Positions 1 through 8,729 of a stretch of 64,000 nt of DNA are shown piece after piece. A model generated the notes under the pieces. The model did no database searches, was not told the DNA's origin, and worked only from the letters and a program-made list of their open reading frames with translations. Positions within the stretch are counted from its first letter, which is position 1. Each line of letters begins with the position of its first letter. This DNA comes from Planomicrobium sp. CPCC 101079 (lineage in GTDB: Bacteria > Bacillota > Bacilli > Bacillales_A > Planococcaceae): NCBI RefSeq assembly GCF_007859275.1, contig NZ_VOHC01000033.1, forward strand, positions 1-64,000, written 5' to 3'. The position numbers and the translations under genes are program-made.

Positions 1-27
1 ATATGCTCCTGCGCAAGCTCGTCGCAA

Positions 28-60
28 AGCTATTGGCCAAAATAACTTCGGCCAATAGCT
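28..60. repeat. Intergenic inverted repeat at window start
   Basis: AGCTATTGGCC (28-38) and GGCCAATAGCT (50-60) form an 11-bp perfect inverted repeat with an 11-nt loop. No gene is visible in 1-130. The style (GC-rich palindrome between genes) resembles the element at 3425-3453, whose hairpin also contains a GGCC/TTGGCC core, but the two are not the same sequence. Confidence 0.6.
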
Positions 61-130
61 TCGCAGCTGGTTGGCGAACTATCGGTTAAGGAATGCTCGC
101 TCATACAACGTTAACTTTCTCAACAAGCTA

Positions 131-171
131 AAAACCAAACCCTGCATCAGAAAGATGCAGGGTTTGGTTTT
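131..171. terminator. Bidirectional Rho-independent terminator
   Basis: A perfect 18-bp stem (131-148 with 154-171, loop AGAAA) is followed by a T-run on the plus strand (to about 173) and by a T-run on the minus strand (the A-run at 130-134). It begins 4 bases past the stop codon of the minus-strand amidohydrolase gene and would terminate it. Confidence 0.9.
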
Positions 172-174
172 TTA

Positions 175-1353
175 TTATTCAGGTTGGTTATGATAATTGA
201 TTGCCGCTGACCCAAGTGTCTTGGCAGCGATCAGCATCGCTTCTTCTTTAAAGTCGAATTTCGGATGGTGATGAGGATAAGCGTCGCCGTCCGGCTTAGC
301 GCCTGTGAAGAAGAACGTGCCCGGCACTTTTTCCAAGTAATAAGAAAAATCTTCGCCGCCCATTTGAGGCGGGGCATCGTATACTTCCTCAACGCCTGGA
401 ACAGTTTCAGCAATATTCTTCAAATACATAGTTTCCGCTTCATGGTTAACGACCGCTGGGTAGCCGCGCATATAATTGAAATCGTATGTGCTGTCTGCCG
501 CGCGGCTTGTGCCTTCGATGACACGTTCCATTTCCTTTTCCATCAATGTCCGGATGGATTCGCTGAACGTGCGGATCGTTCCGGATAATTTCGCTTGGTC
601 GGCAATGATGTTGAACGGATTCTCCGCGATGAACGAACCAACGGACAATACAGCAGATTCCAGTGGATCTACGCGTCTTGATACCAATTGCTGCAAGTTT
701 GTGACGATCTGGGAGCCGATGACCACCGCGTCTTTCGTTTCATGGGGGCTGGCACCGTGGCCGCCGCGGCCTTGGATGATCAATTCAAACCGGTCTGAAG
801 CAGCCATGATGGGACCGACTCGGTAGTCGATTCTGCCAAACGGAGTCATGGACCATAAATGTGTGCCAAAGATTACATCGACTCCATCAAGTGCTCCGGC
901 TTCAATCATCGGTTTTGCACCGCCCGGAGCGAGTTCTTCTGCATGCTGATGAATCAGCACATAAGTGCCTTCAAGGTCATCGCGCATCGAATGCAGCACT
1001 TTCCCCAGAACGAGGAGAGTCGCAGTATGGCCATCATGGCCGCAGGCGTGCATAGCGTTTGGCACTTGGGAACGATAGGGCACACCTTCTTTTTGGTCTT
1101 GTATCGGCAAAGCATCAAAATCTGCGCGCAAAGCAACCGTTTTTCCAGGTTTTGCGCCTTGGATGGTGGCAATGAGACCGTTGCCGCCAACTCCAGAACG
1201 AACGTCAACACCAAGTTTTTCATAAAATTCCCGGATGTACGCAGCCGTTTTTTCCTCGTGGAACGATGGTTCCGGATTCATATGTAAATAGCGGCGTATT
1301 TCTACCATTTCGTCATAGCCGGCATCTAATTGCTCATAAAGTTTTTCAATCAT
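175..1353 (-). CDS. M20D family metallo-amidohydrolase (N-acyl-amino-acid amidohydrolase type)
   Basis: Predicted cytoplasmic zinc/metal hydrolase that removes an acyl group from an N-acylated amino acid or related compound; the exact substrate cannot be read from sequence. 392 aa, normal for the family. The metal site shows HACGHD at about residues 102-107, a HAEE segment near 136, GTHLW further on and the C-terminal YPHHHPKFD; the lid/dimerisation domain has GRGGHGASPHE. I chose the ATG at 1351-1353 (MIEKLYEQ) because AAGGGAG lies 9 bases upstream; 29 further codons are open upstream but read as hydrophobic leader noise. It resembles the B. subtilis YxeP/AmaA type. It is transcribed alone, away from the heme genes, and ends in a strong terminator. 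Confidence 0.88.
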   Translation of the reverse strand: MIEKLYEQLDAGYDEMVEIRRYLHMNPEPSFHEEKTAAYIREFYEKLGVDVRSGVGGNGLIATIQGAKPGKTVALRADFDALPIQDQKEGVPYRSQVPNAMHACGHDGHTATLLVLGKVLHSMRDDLEGTYVLIHQHAEELAPGGAKPMIEAGALDGVDVIFGTHLWSMTPFGRIDYRVGPIMAASDRFELIIQGRGGHGASPHETKDAVVIGSQIVTNLQQLVSRRVDPLESAVLSVGSFIAENPFNIIADQAKLSGTIRTFSESIRTLMEKEMERVIEGTSRAADSTYDFNYMRGYPAVVNHEAETMYLKNIAETVPGVEEVYDAPPQMGGEDFSYYLEKVPGTFFFTGAKPDGDAYPHHHPKFDFKEEAMLIAAKTLGSAAINYHNQPE

Positions 1354-1503
1354 TTGTATGGCTCCCTTCAATATAATAATTAAAGGATAACATAAAAAGA
1401 ATGAATTTATTATTTTTTCAGTGAATTGAAAAGTACGCATCCGATTTTTTTTGCATGCCGGATTGCTTGTTTTATAAATGTTTTTACACAGGAAACTGAA
1501 AAT

Positions 1504-1525
1504 CCCACGGCTTGTCGGCCGTGGG
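1504..1525 (-). terminator. Hairpin after hmoB
   Basis: CCCACGGC/GCCGTGGG stem with a 6-nt loop, 13 bases past the hmoB stop. On the minus strand it is followed only by ATTTTC, so it is a terminator of moderate strength. Confidence 0.6.
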
Positions 1526-1538
1526 AAGGAGAAGGGTT

Positions 1539-2048
1539 TTATTCGTCTTCTGGTTTTGCTGTATAGGTCGTTACATAGGAAGAGCCGGAAAAAATATTCG
1601 GGCGCTTTTCTGCAGCACCTTCAGCCGGTTTTGAATGCGCTTGTGAAAAAGCCTGGGATTCTTTCCATTTCTCGAAAAAGTTTGGTGATTCCCATTCGGT
1701 CAGCACCACATAGGTATCCGAATCACGCGGGCGGAGTACCCGGAAAGCGATATACCCCGGCTCGTTTTCAATAGCACCAGCCCGGTTTTTAAAGCGGTGT
1801 TCAAAAATCGGCCGGCCTTCTTCGGTCACTGGAATATTGTTCATTACGAAAAATCCTTTTTCTTTGAATTCACCGGTGCCATCCACCACTTCATAGCGGC
1901 GTGGTGTTTGGAAAACGGTTTTTCCTTCTGTTTCGTGGAGAACCAATGTGGTATTTTCTCCTTGCATGACCACCATGTTTTCATTCGGGTATTTATCCCG
2001 CAATTTCTTCATATAACCGTATGTTCCTGTCGTCATATATAAGTTCAA
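1539..2048 (-). CDS. hmoB: Heme-degrading monooxygenase HmoB-like (ABM domain)
   Basis: Predicted to open heme oxidatively and release iron in the cytoplasm. 169 aa; the C-terminal two thirds form an antibiotic-biosynthesis-monooxygenase fold (segment HRFKNRAGAIENEPGY through TYVVLTEWES and the FFEKWKESQAF stretch), and the N-terminal part is the extension typical of B. subtilis HmoB/YhgC (166 aa). The start is a TTG at 2046-2048: GGAGG lies 8 bases upstream, and the next ATG four codons in has no site of its own. It is divergent from hemE, and in B. subtilis yhgC also lies close to hemE, so heme breakdown and heme synthesis genes are neighbours in both. Assignment rests on domain, length and neighbourhood. 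Confidence 0.85.
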   Translation of the reverse strand: MNLYMTTGTYGYMKKLRDKYPNENMVVMQGENTTLVLHETEGKTVFQTPRRYEVVDGTGEFKEKGFFVMNNIPVTEEGRPIFEHRFKNRAGAIENEPGYIAFRVLRPRDSDTYVVLTEWESPNFFEKWKESQAFSQAHSKPAEGAAEKRPNIFSGSSYVTTYTAKPEDE

Positions 2049-2147
2049 AAAATCGCCTCCAATGCTGTTCTTAATAGTATACCGTTCCCTGAACAAAAAC
2101 GCATGAAACTCTTTTGTCCATCCCGTGACTGCAGAAGCGTCTAATTT

Positions 2148-2176
2148 ATGACATTTCCTTTCGGAAACTATACAAT
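2148..2176 (+). promoter_or_regulatory. Sigma-A promoter of hemE
   Basis: ATGACA (2148-2153), 17-bp spacer, TACAAT (2171-2176). It lies 82 bases before the hemE start and points toward it. No recognisable operator was found in the leader. Confidence 0.65.
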
Positions 2177-2257
2177 AAAGGGCAGAGCGTCTATAGTAAA
2201 TACCGATATGGAATAGATACGCACTGGATTTAACAGACTGAAGGGATGAATTGACAC

Positions 2258-3304
2258 ATGACTTTTAACGACACTTTATTGAAGGCAGCGCGCGGGGAAA
2301 AGACAGACCATGTACCGGTATGGTATATGCGCCAAGCGGGCCGGTCTCAACCTGAATACCGCAAGATCAAAGAAAAATACTCATTGGAGGAGATCACGCA
2401 TCAACCCGAGCTTTGTGCATATGTGACAAAGTTGCCGGTCGACCAATATGGCGTCGATGCTGCCATCTTGTACAAGGACATCGTGACTCCACTGCCGGCT
2501 ATCGGCGTGGATGTTAAGATCAAAGCGGGCATTGGGCCGGTCATCGACAATCCGATCCGCACAATGGCAGATATCGAGCGCTTGGGCGAAATCAACCCTG
2601 AGCAAGATGTGGATTTCGTGCTGGAAACGATTCGCATGTTGACGCAAGAACAGTTGAATGTGCCGTTGATCGGGTTTTCAGGAGCGCCGTTTACACTGGC
2701 AAGCTATATGATCGAAGGCGGACCTTCAAGAAGCTACAATAAAACAAAAGCCATGATGGCATCCCAGCCGCAAATGTGGTTTGCCTTAATGGATAAGCTG
2801 GCAGATACGATCATCCCTTACGTTAAAGCGCAAATCAAAGCAGGGGCGAAAGCCGTTCAGATTTTCGATTCATGGGTCGGTGCATTGAATGTGGAAGATT
2901 ACCGCATTTTCATCAAACCGGTCATGGACCGCATTTTCTCTGAACTTCGGACAGAAGGAGTGCCGTTGATCATTTTTGGGGTAGGCGCAAGCCACTTGGC
3001 AAAAGAATGGCACGACCTTCCAGTGGACGTTGTCGGATTGGATTGGCGTTTGCCGATTTCTGAAGCGCGTTCGATGGGACTGACAAAAGCGCTGCAGGGC
3101 AATTTTGATCCTTCTTATTTATTAGCAGACTGGCCGGTCATCGAAAAACGGGCAAAAGCAATCCTGGATATGGGCATGCAGCAAGACGGCTATATCTTCA
3201 ATCTTGGCCATGGGGTCTTCCCGGAAGTCAATCCGGATACATTGAAGCGTTTGACTGCATTTATCCATGAGTACAGCGCAGCTTATAAATTAAAAAATAA
3301 TTAA
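2258..3304 (+). CDS. hemE: Uroporphyrinogen decarboxylase
   Basis: Converts uroporphyrinogen III to coproporphyrinogen III in the cytoplasm by four decarboxylations. 348 aa, usual length. The N-terminal signature [16 protein letters not shown] and the internal [17 protein letters not shown] motif are diagnostic; the conserved YxKDIVTPL stretch is present. First gene of the heme set hemE-cpfC-cgoX, the Gram-positive coproporphyrin-dependent branch. A repeat element (3348-3517) separates it from the next gene by about 280 bp, unusually far for this operon, so cpfC may have some transcription of its own. Confidence 0.97.
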   Translation: MTFNDTLLKAARGEKTDHVPVWYMRQAGRSQPEYRKIKEKYSLEEITHQPELCAYVTKLPVDQYGVDAAILYKDIVTPLPAIGVDVKIKAGIGPVIDNPIRTMADIERLGEINPEQDVDFVLETIRMLTQEQLNVPLIGFSGAPFTLASYMIEGGPSRSYNKTKAMMASQPQMWFALMDKLADTIIPYVKAQIKAGAKAVQIFDSWVGALNVEDYRIFIKPVMDRIFSELRTEGVPLIIFGVGASHLAKEWHDLPVDVVGLDWRLPISEARSMGLTKALQGNFDPSYLLADWPVIEKRAKAILDMGMQQDGYIFNLGHGVFPEVNPDTLKRLTAFIHEYSAAYKLKNN

Positions 3305-3347
3305 TCATATAAATTACTTGCTTTTAGCTACGTTGAATTCTGTTACA

Positions 3348-3517
3348 GATATTCCGCAAAACAGCTGTGCTTGCCGCGGGTTTGGCGCCCGAATGGATTT
3401 CGGCACTTCGCTATCCCACAGGCAGCAATGGCCGAACGGCATTCGGCCATTGCTTTGCGACGAAGCGCAAAGCGCTGCAGGTGCAGTACGATTTTCTCCG
3501 CTGTTTTGCTCCATATC
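3348..3517 (+). repeat. Intergenic palindromic element, copy 1
   Basis: A 170-bp element opens with GATATTCCGCAAAACA and closes with TGTTTTGCTCCATATC. The reverse complement of the right end is GATATGGAGCAAAACA, so the ends are inverted repeats that differ only at the central TCC/GGA. The interior holds GGATTTCGGCACTTCGCT, also found in the copy at 57537-57646, and a separate perfect hairpin, GCAATGGCCGAA (3425-3436) with TTCGGCCATTGC (3442-3453). It fills the gap between hemE and cpfC and contains no credible gene. Related copies: 6496-6589 (inverted) and 57537-57646. Confidence 0.8.
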
Positions 3518-3585
3518 TTTTAGTGAGAAAAAATGAAGAATTTTTTTGTTCAACTTATATAATCAAAACTTAGAGGTGACTGATG

Positions 3586-4515
3586 ATGAAAAAGACAATG
3601 GGATTATTGGTTATGGCGTATGGTACGCCTTATGAAGAAGCGGATATTGAACGCTATTACACGCACATCCGCCACGGCCGCAAGCCGAGCGAAGAAAGCT
3701 TGGAAGATCTGCGCAGCCGCTATAAAGCGATCGGTGGGCTTTCACCGCTTGCGAAAATTACGAAAGACCAAGCGGAAGCTTTGGGAGCACGTTTGAACGA
3801 AATCCAGGATGATATTGAATTCAAAGTCTATCTTGGCTTAAAACACATCGAACCGTTTGTTGAAGACGGAGTTGCAGCCATGGAGCGCGACGGTATCAAA
3901 GAAGCTGTTTCAATCGTATTGGCACCGCACTTCTCGACATTCTCGGTGAAATCATATAACGGCCGCGCTTTAGAAGCTGCTGAAAAAGCGGGCATCAAAT
4001 TGACTTCAGTAGAAAGCTGGTACACAGAGCCGAAATTCATTCAGTATTGGGGCGAAAAAGTAAGCGAAGCATTTGCTGAAATGCCGGAAGAAGAACGTGC
4101 AAAATCATGCTTGATCGTTTCAGCGCATTCATTGCCTGAAAAAATTATCGCAAATGGTGATCCATATCCAGATCAATTGAAAGAAACTGCTCAATTGATT
4201 TCCCAAGCGGCAGGCGTTGAGAACGTAGAAGTCGGCTGGCAAAGCGCTGGGCAGACACCAGAGCCGTGGATTGGGCCGGATGTACAGGATTTGACGCGCG
4301 AATTGTTTGAGCAAAAAGGCTATACATCTTTTGTCTACACACCGGTCGGATTTGTAGCAGACCATTTGGAAGTCTTGTTTGACAATGACTATGAGTGCAA
4401 AGTGGTATGCGACGAAATTGGCGCAGCTTACCGCCGCCCTGAAATGCCGAATGTGCAGCCATTGTTCATTGATGGTTTGGCAGATGTGGTCTTAAAAAAG
4501 TTAAGCGATAAATAA
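3586..4515 (+). CDS. cpfC: Coproporphyrin ferrochelatase
   Basis: Inserts ferrous iron into coproporphyrin III (classical name hemH). 309 aa, the short monofunctional Firmicute form. Family markers are [11 protein letters not shown] at the N-terminus, [13 protein letters not shown] near residue 110, the SAHSLPEKI motif with its catalytic His near 185, and the conserved glutamate in [13 protein letters not shown]. Two ATGs are adjacent (3583, 3586); GAGGTG gives the better spacing (7) to the second. It follows hemE and precedes cgoX with a 22-base gap, so the last two are co-transcribed. Confidence 0.96.
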   Translation: MKKTMGLLVMAYGTPYEEADIERYYTHIRHGRKPSEESLEDLRSRYKAIGGLSPLAKITKDQAEALGARLNEIQDDIEFKVYLGLKHIEPFVEDGVAAMERDGIKEAVSIVLAPHFSTFSVKSYNGRALEAAEKAGIKLTSVESWYTEPKFIQYWGEKVSEAFAEMPEEERAKSCLIVSAHSLPEKIIANGDPYPDQLKETAQLISQAAGVENVEVGWQSAGQTPEPWIGPDVQDLTRELFEQKGYTSFVYTPVGFVADHLEVLFDNDYECKVVCDEIGAAYRRPEMPNVQPLFIDGLADVVLKKLSDK

Positions 4516-4537
4516 ACCCTTATTGGAAGTGATGAAC

Positions 4538-5950
4538 GTGGAGGAGCGAATCCGAAAAGTTGCAGTTGTCGGTGGTGGGATCACCGGCTTGACTGCTGCC
4601 TACTTTCTACAAAAATATGCGCAGGAGCAAGGCTTGCCGGTACATATCACATTGATCGAAGCCGCACATCGATTAGGCGGCAAAATCCAGACATTCCAAA
4701 AGGATGGCTTTGTGATTGAGCGCGGCTCTGATTCGTTTCCCGCTTATAAAACCAGTATCGGAAGATTGGCGAAAGAGATCGGCATTGCTGACAAACTGGT
4801 CCGCGGCGCCAAAGGCCATTGGTCCATCGTAGCGGAAGATAAGCTGCAGCCGATCCCAGACGGTACTGTTATGGGGGTGCCCACAAACTTTGGTGCTTTT
4901 CTCACTTCTGATTTGTTTTCCTGGAGCGGCAAGGTGAGGGCCGTTGGTGATTTGGTTTTGCCGAAAGGACGGGCTGCCGGCGATCAATCGTTGGGCAAGT
5001 TCATGCGCCGCCGTTTTGGGAAAGAAATGGTGGAAAATCTGCTTGAACCTCTTTTGTCTGGAGTAAACGGAGGAGACATTGACCGCATGAGTTTGGAAGC
5101 CGCTTTTCCACAGTTCGCTGAAGTAGAGCAAAAATACCGCAGCTTAATGGCCGGCATGAAAAAAACGAATGCGGGTGCGCGCACAGCAGTTTACAACAGA
5201 AACGAAGAAAATGTATATCAGACATTTGAAGGCGGTTTGCAGACGCTTGTCGAGGCACTAGAAAAAAAGCTTAGCGGATGTGCGATTCTAAAAGGGGTTA
5301 AAGTTGACGGCATCAGAAAAGAGGCGGATAAAGCTGTCTTAGAGCTAAACAACGCGTCAACCATCATTGTCGATCAAGTGCTTTTTACTGTTCCGCATTC
5401 AAAGCTGCAGCCGTTGTTCGAGCCACATGGTTTATTGGGTGGCCTGAAGGAGATGCCAATGACTTCGATCGCGACAGTTTCCATGGCATTCCCTGAAAGT
5501 GCAGTGGAATCTGAGGGCGGTACAGGCTTTGTAGTGGCGCGCAACAGTGATTTTGCGATTACGGCATGCAGCTGGGCTCATCGGAAATTTCCTTCTATGG
5601 CTATTCCTGAAGGAAAGAAGTTGCTGCGGGCTTTTTTGGGCCGGGTCGGCGATGAAGCGGTGGTTGACTTGGCTGATCACGAAATTGAGAAAATTGTCTT
5701 GGCAGATTTACGCAAAACGATGCGAATTGATGGGAATCCGGACTTTACCGTCGTTTCACGCTGGAAAGAAGCAATGCCCCAATACGTCGTAGGGCACAAA
5801 CAGCGGGTTGCGGAAGCGAAAAGGGGACTTGAAAAAGAATTTCCCATGGTTCAAGTGGCCGGAAGCTCTTTTGGCGGCTTTGATATAGCGGATTGTGCTG
5901 AGCAAGGAGAAAACGCAGCCCGCCAACTGTTAGAATGGTTCCAAGTATAA
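4538..5950 (+). CDS. cgoX: Coproporphyrinogen III oxidase (HemY type)
   Basis: FAD enzyme oxidising coproporphyrinogen III to coproporphyrin III with oxygen, feeding CpfC. The N-terminus carries the dinucleotide fold VAVVGGGITGLTAAYFL and the ERGSDSF segment; the C-terminal FAD contact is AGSSFGGFDIADC. About 470 aa, standard. The start is uncertain: GGAAG (4525-4529) sits 8 bases before GTG 4538 but only 2 before ATG 4532, so I favour GTG; the alternatives differ by a few residues. Last enzyme gene of the heme cluster; its end is 14 bases from the next start. Confidence 0.93.
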   Translation: MEERIRKVAVVGGGITGLTAAYFLQKYAQEQGLPVHITLIEAAHRLGGKIQTFQKDGFVIERGSDSFPAYKTSIGRLAKEIGIADKLVRGAKGHWSIVAEDKLQPIPDGTVMGVPTNFGAFLTSDLFSWSGKVRAVGDLVLPKGRAAGDQSLGKFMRRRFGKEMVENLLEPLLSGVNGGDIDRMSLEAAFPQFAEVEQKYRSLMAGMKKTNAGARTAVYNRNEENVYQTFEGGLQTLVEALEKKLSGCAILKGVKVDGIRKEADKAVLELNNASTIIVDQVLFTVPHSKLQPLFEPHGLLGGLKEMPMTSIATVSMAFPESAVESEGGTGFVVARNSDFAITACSWAHRKFPSMAIPEGKKLLRAFLGRVGDEAVVDLADHEIEKIVLADLRKTMRIDGNPDFTVVSRWKEAMPQYVVGHKQRVAEAKRGLEKEFPMVQVAGSSFGGFDIADCAEQGENAARQLLEWFQV

Positions 5951-5964
5951 CGGAGGTTATGATA

Positions 5965-6435
5965 ATGAAAAAGTTTGCCTGGCTTGGCTTGTCCATACTG
6001 CTGCTAGGAGCTTGCGGTACAAACGAAGCCGAAACGTCCGGCGCTGGAAACACACTGGAAGAAGTTGTGGTGGAATTCAATACCGGACAAACAGCTGAAG
6101 TGGGCGAAGAAGTAACGTTGTCCGTCACGGTCACCCAGGGCGGCGAAGCAGTGGAAGATGCTGATGAAGTGGTTTATGAAGTGTGGGAATCAGGGCATCG
6201 TAAAGATGGAGAAATGATTACCGCTGAACATACGGCTGATGGCATTTACGAAGCCGAAACGGTTTTTGAAGAAGAAGGGCTGTATTATATGCAAGCCCAC
6301 ACAACAGCCCGGCGCCTTCATGCAATGCCGAAGCAGGAAGTGACTATCGGCAATCCGGATCCGGAGTCCATTGTTCCGGATGACAGTGAAGATTCCGAAG
6401 GCATGAACATGATTGAAGAACATGGTGGGCATTAA
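5965..6435 (+). CDS. YtkA-like lipoprotein, His/acidic C-terminus
   Basis: Predicted extracellular lipoprotein of 156 aa. Residues 1-17 form a lipoprotein signal (MKKFAWLGLS, then LLLGAC with the lipidated Cys17). The rest is a single Ig-like beta domain of the YtkA/FixH type (GEEVTLSVTVTQGGEAV ... DGIYEAETVFEEEGLYYM) and an acidic tail ending MNMIEEHGGH. The function of the family is not established; a metal or cofactor link is only suggested by the Met/His tail and the heme-gene neighbours. GGAGG lies 8 bases before ATG 5965, favouring this start over the ATG two codons earlier. The gene is followed by a strong terminator and closes the heme operon. Confidence 0.8.
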   Translation: MKKFAWLGLSILLLGACGTNEAETSGAGNTLEEVVVEFNTGQTAEVGEEVTLSVTVTQGGEAVEDADEVVYEVWESGHRKDGEMITAEHTADGIYEAETVFEEEGLYYMQAHTTARRLHAMPKQEVTIGNPDPESIVPDDSEDSEGMNMIEEHGGH

Positions 6436-6448
6436 TAGTAGTAAATTC

Positions 6449-6494
6449 AGCTGCAGACAGGCTCAATAAATTTGAGTGTGTCTGCAGCTTTTTC
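6449..6494 (+). terminator. Terminator of the heme operon
   Basis: AGCTGCAGACA (6449-6459) pairs with TGTCTGCAGCT (6479-6489), followed by a T-run. It lies just after the lipoprotein gene. Confidence 0.9.
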
Positions 6495-6495
6495 T

Positions 6496-6589
6496 ATATG
6501 GCAAAAGAGCTGTCTGCAAACCGCTATGGCCGCTCCGAGAAAGTCCCCTGCGCATACCTTCGGCAAGCGCAGCCGTTTTGCGGAATATC
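6496..6589 (-). repeat. Intergenic palindromic element, copy 3 (inverted)
   Basis: Read on the minus strand it opens GATATTCCGCAAAACGG, continues CTGCGCTTGCCG, and ends near CTTTTGCCATAT, matching the ends of the copies at 3348-3517 and 57537-57646, but only 94 bp long. No gene is present. Confidence 0.65.
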
Positions 6590-6610
6590 ATCAATGCCTA
6601 AAAGATGGAC

Positions 6611-6662
6611 TATAAAACAAAAAACTGTAGACTCCTTCGGGTTTTTCGAAGAAATCTACAGT
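6611..6662 (-). terminator. Terminator of the yhfH-like gene
   Basis: ACTGTAGA (6624-6631) pairs with TCTACAGT (6655-6662), with an inner CTTCG/CGAAG pairing. On the minus strand the hairpin is followed by TTTTTTGTTTT, so it serves the small gene at 6691-6816. Confidence 0.8.
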
Positions 6663-6690
6663 ATGTAATAGATATAAGTAAGCTTTGTTT

Positions 6691-6816
6691 TTATAATTCT
6701 TTGCAAGAATCGCATTGTTGGCCATAGCACTCATGCTGCTCTTCAATTTTTTCTCCACAGTTCGCACATTGTTTCGGGGGCAGGTTCTTGAAATACTCTA
6801 TAACGTTTTCAATCAT
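6691..6816 (-). CDS. YhfH-family small zinc-ribbon-like protein
   Basis: A 41-residue protein, below usual gene-calling length. The sequence starts MIENVIEYFKNLPPKQ and contains CANC, then EQHECYG, then CDSC: four or five cysteines and a histidine spaced like a treble-clef/zinc ribbon. AAGGAG lies 9 bases before the ATG (6814-6816) and a strong terminator follows. B. subtilis yhfH encodes a similar tiny protein close to lplJ (yhfJ), and lplJ is the next gene here, divergent. Role unknown; metal binding is inferred from the cysteines. Confidence 0.85.
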   Translation of the reverse strand: MIENVIEYFKNLPPKQCANCGEKIEEQHECYGQQCDSCKEL

Positions 6817-6959
6817 TGCTTCCAGCTCCTTTTTGTTATAGTACTGTTCGTGTTCAGTAGATTGTATTATAACACAGAAAAATCGTCAACCCTTACTGAT
6901 GAATAAAATAAAAAAATCCGTTAAACTAATAAGAGTACTGAATCCAAAGGAGAGAGACC

Positions 6960-7952
6960 ATGTATTTCGTAGACAATAAAGGCATCACCGACCCGCGCAT
7001 TAACTTAGCGATTGAAGAATATTTATTGAATACAATGGATGTGGAAAAAGATTCGTTTTTACTGTTCTATATCAATGAACCATCAATCATCATTGGGAAA
7101 AACCAAAACACGGCCGAAGAAATAAATACAGACTATGTTGATTCCAATGGCATCCATGTAGTGCGCCGCTTGTCAGGCGGCGGGGCAGTGTATCACGATC
7201 TTGGCAATTTGAATTACAGTTTCATTACAACTGATGACGGAAACAGCTTCCGCAATTTCCGAAAATTCACTGAACCGGTTGTTAAAGCACTGCAAAAGTT
7301 AGGCGTCAATGCGGAACTATCCGGCCGCAACGATTTGATGGTTGAAGGCCGCAAGATTTCCGGAAACGCTCAGTTTTCAACTAGAGGCCGTATGTTCAGC
7401 CATGGCACGTTGATGTTTGATACCGAAATTGAAGCGGTTGTCTCTGCACTGAACGTCAGCAAAGAGAAAATCGAATCAAAAGGCATCAAATCAATCCGCA
7501 GCCGTGTGGCGAACATATCTGAGTTTTTGAAAGAGCCGATGACAGTCACCGAATTCCGCTCAGCGATTCTCCATTCGCTTTTCGAAGGAGAAGAGAACGT
7601 CAAGTACTGGGAATTGACTGAAGAGGATTGGGACAATATCCGGGCACTTTCGAAAAAACGATACGGCAACTGGGATTGGAACTATGGCAAATCGCCGAAG
7701 TTCAATGTGAAACATTCGCACCGTTTCCCGGTAGGCGGCATTGACGTACGTTTGCAAGTAGAAGGCGGGCTAGTGAAAGAAGTCAACATATACGGGGACT
7801 TCTTCGGAGTCGGCGATGTGGCGGAAATTGAAAATGCCATAACAGGCGTGAAATATGAACGGGCCTCTTTGGATGAAGCAATCAGTGGATTTGATATCCC
7901 GACATATCTTGGCGGAATTACGAAAGAAGAATTTTTGAAATTAATTTATTAA
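6960..7952 (+). CDS. lplJ: Lipoate-protein ligase
   Basis: Activates free lipoate with ATP and transfers it to lipoyl domains of 2-oxoacid dehydrogenases and GcvH. 330 aa, the size of B. subtilis LplJ. The N-terminal catalytic domain shows IGKNQNTAEEIN, then VRRLSGGGAVYHDLGNLNYSF (lipoyl-adenylate pocket), then GRNDLMVEGRKISGNAQ with the conserved lysine; the C-terminal accessory domain includes KSPKFNVKHSHRFPVGGIDV. AAAGGAG precedes the ATG by 7 bases. It is single, with a terminator after it. Orthology to LplJ is supported by the nearby yhfH-like gene and lcfB. Confidence 0.94.
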   Translation: MYFVDNKGITDPRINLAIEEYLLNTMDVEKDSFLLFYINEPSIIIGKNQNTAEEINTDYVDSNGIHVVRRLSGGGAVYHDLGNLNYSFITTDDGNSFRNFRKFTEPVVKALQKLGVNAELSGRNDLMVEGRKISGNAQFSTRGRMFSHGTLMFDTEIEAVVSALNVSKEKIESKGIKSIRSRVANISEFLKEPMTVTEFRSAILHSLFEGEENVKYWELTEEDWDNIRALSKKRYGNWDWNYGKSPKFNVKHSHRFPVGGIDVRLQVEGGLVKEVNIYGDFFGVGDVAEIENAITGVKYERASLDEAISGFDIPTYLGGITKEEFLKLIY

Positions 7953-7961
7953 GAATTTCTG

Positions 7962-7990
7962 AAGAGCCCGCTTTTTAGCAGGCTCTTTTG
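7962..7990 (+). terminator. Terminator of lplJ
   Basis: AAGAGCC (about 7963-7969) pairs with GGCTCTT (7981-7987) over a 12-nt loop, followed by a short T-run. Confidence 0.7.
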
Positions 7991-8024
7991 TTAAAATGGA
8001 AGAAAACAGGAAGGGGGAATCAGC

Positions 8025-8729
8025 ATGGCAGCTCAACGGATATTCATTGTAGAGGACGATTTGAAAATTGCGGAATTGCTGGCGGAAACGCTGCGAAAAT
8101 ACCACTACGAAGTGGAAACGGCAAAAGATTTCGATCGGATTCTAGATGAGTTTGAGGCATTTGATCCCCATATGATATTGCTTGATATTAATCTGCCGTC
8201 TTATGATGGGTATTATTGGTGCCGCCAATTGCGTTTGAAAACGACTTGCCCGATTCTGTTCATTTCGGCGCGGTCAGGCGATATGGATCAAGTTTTCGCA
8301 CTGGAGAACGGTGGAGACGATTTTATCACGAAACCTTTCCATTATGAAATCGTCCTTGCAAAAATAAGAAGCCATTTGCGGCGTGCTTACGGGGAGTATG
8401 CACCTAAACAAGAAGAGCGTTCAGTGAAAGTCGGGCGCATCGCTTTGTACATGGAACGGATGGAATTGCATGTGAAAACCGCAATTATTCCGCTTCAGAA
8501 AAAAGAATCCACCATCATGGAAATCTTGCTGAGCCAGCATCCGAAAGTGGCGACACGGGAGCAGCTGTTGGAAGAACTGTGGGACGACCAAACCTTTGTT
8601 GATGAAAACACGTTAAACGTCAACATGACCCGGGTTCGGAAGAAACTGGCGGATTATCGAGTCCAGTCATCGATCGAGACTGTGCGCGGAGCTGGGTACC
8701 GCTTGCTCCTTCATGAGGAGGAAATGTGA
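8025..8729 (+). CDS. BceR-type response regulator (OmpR family)
   Basis: 234-aa DNA-binding response regulator. The receiver domain has the acidic pair in FIVEDD, the phospho-acceptor Asp in MILLDINLP (about residue 53), the Ser of FISARS and the Lys of ITKPF. The C-terminal winged helix ends in INVMTRVRKKL-like and TVRGAGYRL segments (here NVNMTRVRKKLADY). GGAAGGGGGAATCAGC precedes the ATG. First gene of a four-gene module with an intramembrane-sensing kinase and a peptide ABC transporter; by analogy to BceRSAB it would switch on the transporter when cell-wall-active peptides are present. No BceR-like inverted repeat was recognised upstream. Confidence 0.92.
   Translation: MAAQRIFIVEDDLKIAELLAETLRKYHYEVETAKDFDRILDEFEAFDPHMILLDINLPSYDGYYWCRQLRLKTTCPILFISARSGDMDQVFALENGGDDFITKPFHYEIVLAKIRSHLRRAYGEYAPKQEERSVKVGRIALYMERMELHVKTAIIPLQKKESTIMEILLSQHPKVATREQLLEELWDDQTFVDENTLNVNMTRVRKKLADYRVQSSIETVRGAGYRLLLHEEEM

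Noticed and set aside
3314..3573. Overlapping frames on both strands between hemE and cpfC
   Set aside because: They are made by the intergenic palindromic element; no ribosome sites or known domains.
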